Assembly: GCA_030633635.1 (NCBI GenBank)
Contig: DAOVSA010000053.1
Location: 1 to 5,271, forward strand
DNA length: 5,271 nucleotides
Source of the DNA: Candidatus Altarchaeota archaeon
GTDB lineage: Archaea; Altiarchaeota; Altiarchaeia; IMC4; DAOVSA01
Direction of reading: 5' to 3'
In this document: positions 1-5,229 of the stretch, one piece after another
How positions within the stretch are numbered: position 1 is the first letter of the stretch
Layout of the letters: each line of letters begins with the position of its first letter
Translations under genes and position numbers: made by a program
The notes under the pieces: generated by a model
The model's database searches: none
What the model saw: only the letters and a program-made list of their open reading frames with translations
What the model was told of the DNA's origin: nothing

Positions 1-2
1 GG

Positions 3-29
3 GGCGGTTTGGTTTTAGAATACGAATAA
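3..29 (+). CDS. Possible 3' tail of an upstream gene (partial)
   Basis: The first 29 bases may hold the last codons of a gene that begins left of the window. One frame reads GGLVLEYE and then a TAA at 27-29, one base before the ATG of the next gene, which is a typical operon junction. A second frame stays open to a TAA at 35-37, just inside the next gene, so that reading is also possible. Eight residues are too few to identify a product. Confidence 0.25.
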   Translation, partial: GGLVLEYE

Positions 30-30
30 A

Positions 31-246
31 ATGCTAACGATAAAATGTGCTAAATGTAAGAGTGAAATCTTTAAATATCTGAAGATCGGAAAGGGCAGAT
101 TACTGCACTGCTGGAAAAATCGGATAGGTAAGGATTATAGCGTTAGGGATGGAAACGAGGTTAGATGTCGCTGCGGTAATTTAATTGGTATCGATGAAGG
201 GAAATGGATTAAATTAAAACAAAATTCCTTTATATATTCAAAGTGA
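31..246 (+). CDS. Small zinc-ribbon-like cysteine protein, 71 aa
   Basis: This is a short, basic, soluble protein with no signal peptide or membrane segment. A CAKC knuckle lies at residues 6-9, a single Cys at 27 (in HCW), and a CRCG element at 46-49. The two pairs about 37 residues apart suggest one metal site, probably a zinc ribbon or rubredoxin-like knuckle, although the second pair is C-x-C rather than the usual C-x2-C. The start at 31 is the first ATG after an in-frame stop at 16-18, and no strong Shine-Dalgarno is seen. Its stop overlaps a GTG that opens the next reading frame (GTGA, 243-246), so the radical SAM gene is probably co-transcribed. I know similar small proteins only as hypotheticals. 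A nucleic-acid-binding or metal-carrier role is a guess. Confidence 0.75.
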   Translation: MLTIKCAKCKSEIFKYLKIGKGRLLHCWKNRIGKDYSVRDGNEVRCRCGNLIGIDEGKWIKLKQNSFIYSK

Positions 247-263
247 AAAGTGGGGACGAAATT

Positions 264-1208
264 ATGAAAGCCTATGGACCGGTTCCTTCGAGACGATTGG
301 GGAAAAGTTTGGGGATAAACAACATACCTCCAAAGATATGCACCTACTCTTGCGTTTATTGCCAGCTTGGAGCCACGATAAAAACACAGGTGGATCGTAG
401 AGAATTCTACAAGATTGATGATTTACTCAAAGACATTAAGAGAAAGGTAAAGGAGGCTGAGAAAAATAGAGAAACCATAGATTATCTGAGTTTTGTCCCA
501 GATGGAGAACCGACCCTGGATATTAACTTGGGAAAGGAGATCAAGCTTTTAAAGCCTCTGGGGATCAAAATCGCCGTGATCACAAACGCTTCCCTATTAT
601 GGCGTGAGGATGTTAGAAATGATCTACTGAAGGCCGATTGGGTTTCTCTCAAGATCGATTCTGTGAACGAAAAAACTTGGCATAAAATTGATAGACCGCA
701 TAGGTCACTGAAACTTAAGGGGATTTTAGAGGGGATGCTCGAATTTGCCCATATCTTTGAGGGAGAATTAGCAACAGAAACTATGTTAATTCAGGGAATT
801 AATGATAACGATAAAGAGATTATGGCAGTAGCTAATTTTTTGTCAGAATTAAAACCAGATAAAGCTTATATTGCCATCCCAACCAGACCGCCGGCAGAAA
901 AAGGAATAATGCCGGCATCAGAACAGAGCATTAATTCGGCATATCAGATTCTCGGCAATGAATTACCTGGTGTGGAATATTTGATTGGTTATGAAGGAAA
1001 TGCCTTTGCATTTACAGAAAATGTTGAGGATGATTTACTCAGCATCACATCTGTGCATCCAATGAGGGAAGAGGCAGTCAAGGAATTTTTATCCAAAGCC
1101 CGTTCCGACTGGGGCATTATCGAGAGATTAATCAGGGAAAATAAACTCATAGAAATGGAATATCAAGGAAAGAAATTCTACATGAGGAAACTAGCTGGTA
1201 GGTTTTGA
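264..1208 (+). CDS. Radical SAM protein, COG0731 type (TYW1-related)
   Basis: The protein is about 314 aa from the ATG at 264. Near the N-terminus a GPVPSRRLG-SLGINN block leads into C-x3-C-x2-C (Cys 26, 30 and 33), which binds the [4Fe-4S] cluster that cleaves S-adenosylmethionine. A DGEPTLD segment around residues 85-91 matches the SAM-contacting GE motif. The last 50 or so residues (ITSVHPMREEAV through KKFYMRK) look like a small winged-helix domain, as in this subgroup. COG0731 includes the wyosine tRNA enzyme TYW1/Taw1, but this PSRRLG subgroup is distinct and its substrate is not known to me. I chose the ATG at 264 because GGGG lies about 8 nt upstream and family members start just before the GPVPSRR block. 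A GTG at 243 would add 7 residues and overlap the upstream stop by 4 nt. Confidence 0.9.
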   Translation: MKAYGPVPSRRLGKSLGINNIPPKICTYSCVYCQLGATIKTQVDRREFYKIDDLLKDIKRKVKEAEKNRETIDYLSFVPDGEPTLDINLGKEIKLLKPLGIKIAVITNASLLWREDVRNDLLKADWVSLKIDSVNEKTWHKIDRPHRSLKLKGILEGMLEFAHIFEGELATETMLIQGINDNDKEIMAVANFLSELKPDKAYIAIPTRPPAEKGIMPASEQSINSAYQILGNELPGVEYLIGYEGNAFAFTENVEDDLLSITSVHPMREEAVKEFLSKARSDWGIIERLIRENKLIEMEYQGKKFYMRKLAGRF

Positions 1209-1211
1209 GAA

Positions 1212-1610
1212 TTACGCTATTCTCTTCCCGGCATCTGGACCCGGCTTTATGTTATAAATTTCAGTTACTATTACCTCAACTACCCCCTTCGGGGCTTTAT
1301 CTCCCTTTATACTCTGCATAAATTTCCTGCCTTTTTCATAGACGGGTCCATTGGAATGATAAATGGCATTCCCTTTAACCTTATAAGCCTCCTCAGTCTC
1401 GGGATCCCAGAAAGATAAACAAACTTTTTTATTCTGTAATATGTTCTCCTTTGTTGTTTGCATGAAATTATCCAGAAGAATGATTCTATCCTCATCGAGA
1501 ATCTTTTTCCATAAGATAGGGACAACATTTGGATTGCCCTCTCTATCTGCTGTTCCAAAAGAAACCAATTTGGATTTTTCAAATAACTCTTTAACTCCGA
1601 GGGGCATCAT
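1212..1610 (-). CDS. Pyridoxamine 5'-phosphate oxidase-like FMN-binding split-barrel protein
   Basis: This 132-aa protein has the layout of the small PNPOx-like split barrel. An N-terminal helix (VKELFEKSK) is followed by VSFGTADREGNPNVVPI, the usual first strand pair in which the protein discriminates FMN or another flavin-type cofactor. Next come a DDRIILLDNFMQTT-like strand and turn, a NKKVCLSFWD strand, a YKVKGNAIY strand, and a C-terminal VVEVIVTEIYNIKPG strand. Such proteins are cytosolic dimers that bind FMN, F420 or heme; the substrate cannot be told from sequence, and true PNPOx activity is unlikely at this length. Two ATGs in tandem (1608-1610 and 1605-1607) could both start it. Its stop lies 3 bp from the stop of the convergent radical SAM gene. 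It is divergent from the MBL-fold gene across 42 bp. Confidence 0.88.
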   Translation of the reverse strand: MMPLGVKELFEKSKLVSFGTADREGNPNVVPILWKKILDEDRIILLDNFMQTTKENILQNKKVCLSFWDPETEEAYKVKGNAIYHSNGPVYEKGRKFMQSIKGDKAPKGVVEVIVTEIYNIKPGPDAGKRIA

Positions 1611-1652
1611 GATTACTAAGTAGAGTTATAGTTTTATAAATTAAATAGAATA
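1611..1652. promoter_or_regulatory. Short divergent promoter region with TATA-like boxes
   Basis: Only 42 bp separate two divergent start codons. The AT-rich palindromic core TTTATAAA at 1633-1640 could serve as a TATA box in either direction. Read leftwards, its centre is about 26 bp from the ATG at 1610, the usual archaeal TATA-to-start distance, so the flavin-fold gene may be made as a leaderless mRNA. Read rightwards, TTATAG at 1626-1631 is similarly placed before the ATG at 1653. No Shine-Dalgarno is visible before either start. This is inferred from spacing and composition only. Confidence 0.4.
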
Positions 1653-2297
1653 ATGGAAATGAAAATTACCCTTATCTACGATAACGAAGTCTATAAGAAG
1701 GGTCTTAGGGCTGATTGGGGTTTCTCCTGTCTCGTAGAAGTGGAAAATCAGCCAAGGATTCTCTTCGATACTGGGGCCAATGGCAAGATACTTTTCGACA
1801 ATATGGAAAAGCTCGACATTAAACCCGAGTCTATTAATGAAGTATTTATTTCCCACTCCCACTGGGATCATACCGGGGGGCTTCCCGATTTTCTTAAGGT
1901 GAACCCAGATGTTACAATCTATTCTCCATCCTCTTATCGACCCCCCAAGGCAAAAAAGATTGTGAGTATTGAAAAAGCAATGCAGATCCATGAAAATGTA
2001 TTTTCCACTGGGGAATTAATGGGGATAGAGCAATCCCTCGTAGTTAAGACGGATAAGGGATTGGTTGTTACCTGCGGCTGTTCTCACCCCGAGGTGGGGA
2101 ATATTCTTCGAGCAGCCTCGCAGTTTGGAAGGGTCTACGCTTTAATTGGTGGCTTGCATGGCTTCAGAGAATTTATCCTACTTAATGATCTGGAATTAGT
2201 TTGTCCCTGTCACTGTACCCAATTTAAATCTGAAATAAAGTCTTTATATCCAGATAAGTGCATTGATGGCGGAGCAGGAAAAATAATTGAAATTTAG
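1653..2297 (+). CDS. Metallo-beta-lactamase-fold hydrolase, COG1237 type
   Basis: The 214-aa protein carries the MBL signature HSHWDHTGG at residues 68-76, with His68, His70, Asp72 and His73 as metal ligands. Further candidate ligands are His145 in CGCSHPE, His169 in GGLHG and His187 in CPCHCTQ. The ILFDTGANG strand near residues 36-44 and the late CSH, GGxH and HCT blocks fit COG1237. Some archaeal members of that group (MJ0301-type) are annotated as the dihydropterin-ribofuranosylaminobenzene phosphate synthase of methanopterin synthesis. This copy is compact and lacks extra domains, so I call only the fold and group; the methanopterin role is possible but unproven. Cys184, Cys186 and Cys188 cluster around the last His. 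The start is ATG 1653, with ATG 1659 as an alternative. It is probably cytosolic, as no signal peptide is present. Confidence 0.88.
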   Translation: MEMKITLIYDNEVYKKGLRADWGFSCLVEVENQPRILFDTGANGKILFDNMEKLDIKPESINEVFISHSHWDHTGGLPDFLKVNPDVTIYSPSSYRPPKAKKIVSIEKAMQIHENVFSTGELMGIEQSLVVKTDKGLVVTCGCSHPEVGNILRAASQFGRVYALIGGLHGFREFILLNDLELVCPCHCTQFKSEIKSLYPDKCIDGGAGKIIEI

Positions 2298-2327
2298 CTG
2301 AGATCGCTTGAGAATTGATAAAATAAA

Positions 2328-2549
2328 ATTAACAAAATTTGCAAATGGTTTGAAGTATGCCCATTAAAAAAATTTTATGAAGAGGGAAAGCTAGAAGAGA
2401 AGTGGATTAAAAACTACTGTAAAGGCGATTACAGGGGTTGTATGAGGTATAAAATGGAAAAGGAAGGTAGATTTCATCCGGATAATATGCTCCCAAATGG
2501 CAAGATCATGAAGTTATTAAGAAATGCAAGGAATGAAACCAAATTTTGA
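2328..2549 (+). CDS. Small four-cysteine protein upstream of and overlapping the uracil-DNA glycosylase gene; no standard start codon
   Basis: An open frame runs from just after a TAA at 2319-2321 to a TGA at 2547-2549. Its translation is clearly protein-like: CKWFEVCPLKKFYEEGK, then KWIKNYCKGDYRGCMRYKME, then HPDNMLPNG. Four cysteines are spaced C-x5-C-x19-C-x6-C, which suggests a zinc or iron-sulfur site. I recall similar short archaeal and anaerobe proteins with a conserved HPD-MLP-G end, without known function. There is no ATG, GTG or TTG before the first cysteine; the only near-cognate candidates are ATT at 2328 and 2337, so the start given is a guess. Inserting one base in the A4 run at 2334-2337 would instead join it to a TTG at 2308. 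The 3' end overlaps the glycosylase start by 26 bp, suggesting coupled translation. Confidence 0.65.
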   Translation: MNKICKWFEVCPLKKFYEEGKLEEKWIKNYCKGDYRGCMRYKMEKEGRFHPDNMLPNGKIMKLLRNARNETKF

Positions 2550-3117
2550 AAAAGTTCTAAAATTAAAAAAGATTGAAGAAGAGATAAAAAGATGTGAAAA
2601 ATGTTCTCTTAGTAAAACGAGAAAACTTCCAGTTCCTGGAGACGGTAATGTTGATGCCAAAGTTATGTTAATCGGTTTAGGTCCTGGTTATCATGAGAAT
2701 CTGCAGGGAAAACCTTTTGTAGGTAAATCAGGAAAATTTCTGGATGAATTACTCGAATTGGGTGGAGTGAGAAGGGAAGAGGTTTACATAACTAATGTAA
2801 TTAAGTGTTATCTCCCTAACAATAATCCAACTCAAGATCAAATCAATCTTTGCAGTAATTATCTTGACAAACAAATTGAATTGATTAAACCAAGGGTTAT
2901 TCTAACTTTGGGAAATATCGCAACTTCTTATATCTTTCGGAAATTTAATTTTAAGCTCGAACCTATGGGAAAAATTCATGGAAAGATTCTCCAGCTTAGT
3001 ACTCTTTTATTACAAGCCAAAATTATTCCAATGTATCACCCAGCCTCTGCACTGTACGATCCAGGGCTGAAAAAGAGCTTGAGAACAGATTGGGAGAGTT
3101 TGAAGGGAGTTATTTAA
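2524..3117 (+). CDS. Uracil-DNA glycosylase, family 4 (iron-sulfur type)
   Basis: This enzyme removes uracil from DNA to start base excision repair, acting in the cytosol on chromosomal DNA. The 197-aa length is normal for family 4. The four cluster cysteines are CEKC at 24-27 and Cys95 plus Cys110 (the latter pair spaced C-x14-C), the arrangement that binds a [4Fe-4S] cluster in this family. Motif 1 reads GLGPGYHENLQGKPFVGKSG at 51-70, close to the usual GExPG-x-ED-x2-GxPFVG; the first Glu is Leu and the usual ED is EN here. TLGNIA at 128-133 and YHPASAL at 171-177 are the later active-site blocks. The start could be ATG 2524 or ATG 2533; neither has a well-spaced Shine-Dalgarno, and both lie inside the overlapping upstream small gene, so translational coupling is likely. 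Confidence 0.92.
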   Translation: MQGMKPNFEKVLKLKKIEEEIKRCEKCSLSKTRKLPVPGDGNVDAKVMLIGLGPGYHENLQGKPFVGKSGKFLDELLELGGVRREEVYITNVIKCYLPNNNPTQDQINLCSNYLDKQIELIKPRVILTLGNIATSYIFRKFNFKLEPMGKIHGKILQLSTLLLQAKIIPMYHPASALYDPGLKKSLRTDWESLKGVI

Positions 3118-3375
3118 AAAGCCGAGATGTATTTGGATTTATCAGTAAAAGGTTCGCATATAAGGAGTTGCTCTGAAATTTTTGCTATCTCGCTGGATTT
3201 TGGCCAATCAATTATAAATTAAGACGAAATAAAGGATCTCCGATCATCTATTTACCTTCAGGAGCATAGTTGCAGTTGTTTCTCTGATTTCTTTGGTATT
3301 GGGGATAGAAATGCTATATCGCTTCTTCGGTGATATCTCCTACAATTTTTATGAGCATTATCGTAAATGATTTAT
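3118..3375. other. Intergenic stretch without a recognised gene
   Basis: I see no intact gene here on either strand. T5 runs at 3179-3183 and 3346-3350 could act as archaeal U-rich terminators for the glycosylase transcript, and ATTATAAAT at 3211-3219 resembles a TATA box, but no convincing ORF follows it. One frame from 3233 to a TGA at 3368-3370 has no ATG before a hydrophobic stretch (SIVAVVSLISLVLG) and then reads MLYRFFGDISYNFYEHYRK. It could be a decayed membrane-protein fragment or chance. A 31-codon ATG frame at 3127 has no supporting signal. Confidence 0.5.
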
Positions 3376-3474
3376 ATGTCAACCATATCCGAAAAAATTC
3401 TGGCTGAAAAATCTGAAAAGGACGACTTTAATCAACCCCATGAGGTCTGGTGGGATCTTTATGAAATCTCTTGA
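3376..3474 (+). pseudogene. Truncated leuC/hacA-like 5' fragment
   Basis: The frame begins MSTISEKILAEKSEKDD and then ends after 32 codons at TGA 3472-3474. Its first 17 residues match the start of the intact dehydratase gene at 3982 (MPTISEKILAEKSGKEE) at 13 positions, with two D/E replacements. At the DNA level I count 11 differences in these 51 bases, 9 of them at third codon positions, so both copies seem to have diverged as coding sequence rather than being a recent duplication. After codon 17 the match fades. Full-length members have over 400 residues, so this is a remnant. The next bases in another frame (3440-3550, containing SGGIFMKSLEKLG) may be a further, frameshifted piece. The most likely history is a decayed paralogue of the dehydratase large subunit. 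Confidence 0.6.
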
Positions 3475-3508
3475 GAAACTTGGTATGGCAGATAAATTAA
3501 ATGAGACT

Positions 3509-3516
3509 AATATATT
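3509..3516 (+). promoter_or_regulatory. Candidate TATA box for the 141-aa gene and leuC operon
   Basis: AATATATT lies about 40 bp before the ATG at 3553. An archaeal transcript starting roughly 25 bp downstream would have a short leader of about 15 nt containing GAGAT, a weak Shine-Dalgarno. Placement and composition are the only evidence, and the surrounding DNA is AT-rich. Confidence 0.25.
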
Positions 3517-3552
3517 CAAAGACACCTTCAGATTTTTCACAAAGAGATAAAA

Positions 3553-3978
3553 ATGAGTCTATTTGATTCGATTTTTGGGAAGAAAGAAGAGGACACTCTG
3601 GCATCACATCCGGAAATGGCTCCGTTAGTAGATTATCTAATTCTGGCATTAGGGGAGAAATTCCATAAGGGAAAAATCGAAAAACATCAAGGTTACTTAT
3701 CTGAATCAGAAGTGGTTGGGGTTCTTCCACCCGACACATTCCCTTCCTATAAATCCGAGCTTAATAGTGTCATCTTAAATGAATTAAAAAGATGTGGAGA
3801 CCACATTGGGATAATGGATGGTACTTTGGTTAATTTTGATATATTCGATAAGATTGTTAAGGTTTTGGATAAGGAGAAAGAGTGGTATAATATCCTAATC
3901 AATAAAGAAAGAACTATGCCATTAATCATTTGTACAAAAGGTGCTAATATTGTAATAGCCCCGGTAATAATAGATTAA
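3553..3978 (+). CDS. Conserved-looking protein of unknown function, 141 aa, upstream of leuC
   Basis: I do not recognise this family. The protein starts MSLFDSIFGKKEED, a soluble-looking N-terminus with no signal peptide or membrane segment. It continues with a helical stretch (PLVDYLILALGEKFHKGKIEKH, 24-45), a GVLPPDTFPSYKSEL loop (56-70), a second helix with the single Cys pair-less CGDH (81-84), and a VNFDIFDKIVKVLDKEKEWYNI helix. It ends in two short strands (PLIICTKG and NIVIAPVIID), suggesting a small alpha/beta fold. Two cysteines (81 and 127) do not form a metal motif. It ends 3 bp before the dehydratase large-subunit ATG, on the same strand, so the two are almost certainly co-transcribed. 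A role linked to that enzyme is only an inference from position. The ATG at 3553 is the first start after in-frame stops. Confidence 0.75.
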   Translation: MSLFDSIFGKKEEDTLASHPEMAPLVDYLILALGEKFHKGKIEKHQGYLSESEVVGVLPPDTFPSYKSELNSVILNELKRCGDHIGIMDGTLVNFDIFDKIVKVLDKEKEWYNILINKERTMPLIICTKGANIVIAPVIID

Positions 3979-3981
3979 AAA

Positions 3982-5229
3982 ATGCCAACCATATCAGAAA
4001 AGATACTGGCAGAAAAGTCCGGAAAAGAAGAGGTAAAGCCGGGAGAAATAATAGAGGCAGAGGTAGACTGGATCATGGTCAATGATGTGACCGGCTTACC
4101 CGCTTTTGATGTGTTTGAAGAATTTAAAACCACCCCAATTAAGGATAAAATTATCCTAATCCCGGATCATTACGTTCCAAATAAGGATGTGAAGTCCGCA
4201 GAGCAGGCAAAGGCGATGCGGGAATTTGCCAGAAAATACAAGATAAAAAACTATTGGGAGGTCGGAAGAGGTGGAGTCTGTCACCAGTTAATGATAGAGG
4301 AGGGATTTGTAGCTCCCGGAAGATTAATAGTTGGTGCAGATTCACATACCTGCTCCTATGGTGCACTGGGGGCATTTTCTACAGGAGTTGGATCAACAGA
4401 GGCGGCATCGGCATTTGCTATTGGAAAATTATGGTTCAAGGTCCCGGAAACCCAAAAATTTATCGTGAATGGGAAATTGCCAAAATATTCAATGGGCAAA
4501 GACATAATTTTGCACATTATTGGCGATATAGGCGTTTCCGGGGCTTTATATAAGTCAATGGAGTTCTATGGATCTACAATTGAAAATCTATGTTTATCTG
4601 ACCGGATAACGATATCAAATATGGCTATAGAGGCCGGGGCAAAAGCAGGTATAATCCCTCCAGACAAAAAAGTGTTTAATTATCTTAAAGGTAGAGTAAG
4701 GGGAGAATATAAACCAGTTTATGTGGATGAAGATGCAGAATACTCTGAGACCTTTGAATATGATGCTGCCGAGATCGTTCCAACTGTTGCAAAACCATTT
4801 TTACCATCAAACACAACCCCTGCATCTGAATTAAACATTGAGATAGATCAGGCATACCTGGGATCATGTAACAATGGCAGGATTGAGGATTTGCGAATTG
4901 CCGCAGAGATCTTAAAGGGAAAGAAGATTCATGGAAATGTCAGAATGATCGTAGTTCCAGCAAGCAAGAGGATTTTCGAGCAGGCGATGAGTGAGGGGTT
5001 AATGAAGATCTTTATGGATGCGAATGCGTATGTAGCTGGTCCGACGTGCGGGGCGTGTCTTGGTGGGTATATGGGCGTACTGGCAAAGGACGAGGTCTGT
5101 GTCAGCTCAACGAACAGGAATTTTATTGGAAGGATGGGTGATAAAGATAGCAAGGTGTATCTGGCAAATCCGGCGGTTGTTGCCGCATCGGCGATTGCCG
5201 GGAGGATTATTGATCCGAATGACCTGTAA
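3982..5229 (+). CDS. leuC: 3-isopropylmalate dehydratase / homoaconitase-type large subunit
   Basis: The 415-aa protein is the large, cluster-bearing subunit of an aconitase-family hydro-lyase, which isomerises a 2-hydroxy tricarboxylate such as isopropylmalate through a dehydrated intermediate. Blocks in order are PDHYVPN (61-67), GGVCHQL (97-103), GADSHTCSYGALGAF (118-132), GVGSTE (135-140), GKLWFKVPE (148-156), GSCNNGR (294-300), GPTCGACLGGYMG (353-365) and SSTNRNFIGRMG (375-386). Cys296, Cys356 and Cys359 would hold the [4Fe-4S] cluster. The GSC element has Asn297 where Thr is usual. The length fits the archaeal LeuC/HacA group of about 420 aa. Substrate choice (isopropylmalate, homoaconitate or citramalate-type) depends largely on the small subunit, which is not in the window, so leuC is a group name here. 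It sits 3 bp after an unknown gene and directly abuts the next ORF. Confidence 0.9.
   Translation: MPTISEKILAEKSGKEEVKPGEIIEAEVDWIMVNDVTGLPAFDVFEEFKTTPIKDKIILIPDHYVPNKDVKSAEQAKAMREFARKYKIKNYWEVGRGGVCHQLMIEEGFVAPGRLIVGADSHTCSYGALGAFSTGVGSTEAASAFAIGKLWFKVPETQKFIVNGKLPKYSMGKDIILHIIGDIGVSGALYKSMEFYGSTIENLCLSDRITISNMAIEAGAKAGIIPPDKKVFNYLKGRVRGEYKPVYVDEDAEYSETFEYDAAEIVPTVAKPFLPSNTTPASELNIEIDQAYLGSCNNGRIEDLRIAAEILKGKKIHGNVRMIVVPASKRIFEQAMSEGLMKIFMDANAYVAGPTCGACLGGYMGVLAKDEVCVSSTNRNFIGRMGDKDSKVYLANPAVVAASAIAGRIIDPNDL

Noticed and set aside
1441..1623. 60-codon plus-strand frame opposite the flavin-fold gene
   Set aside because: It is a shadow of the minus-strand gene, with no family-like features.
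1641..1991. 116-codon open frame on the minus strand
   Set aside because: It lies wholly antisense to the MBL-fold gene, whose catalytic motifs prove the plus-strand frame; its translation shows no recognisable domain.
3127..3222. 31-codon ATG frame in the intergenic gap
   Set aside because: No ribosome binding site, no recognised motif and chance length in AT-rich DNA.
3118..3552. Possible CRISPR, tRNA, attachment site or IS end in the longest gap
   Set aside because: I found no direct repeats, no cloverleaf-like arms, no terminal inverted repeats and no transposase fragment by eye; the only clear homology is to the leuC start.
3497..3739. 80-codon minus-strand frame across the start of the 141-aa gene
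   Set aside because: It is rich in Pro, Ser and Leu as expected for an antisense shadow, and the plus-strand frame fits the operon with leuC better.
4254..4553. 99-codon plus-strand frame inside leuC
   Set aside because: It is an out-of-frame shadow of a gene whose conserved motifs are intact across the region.
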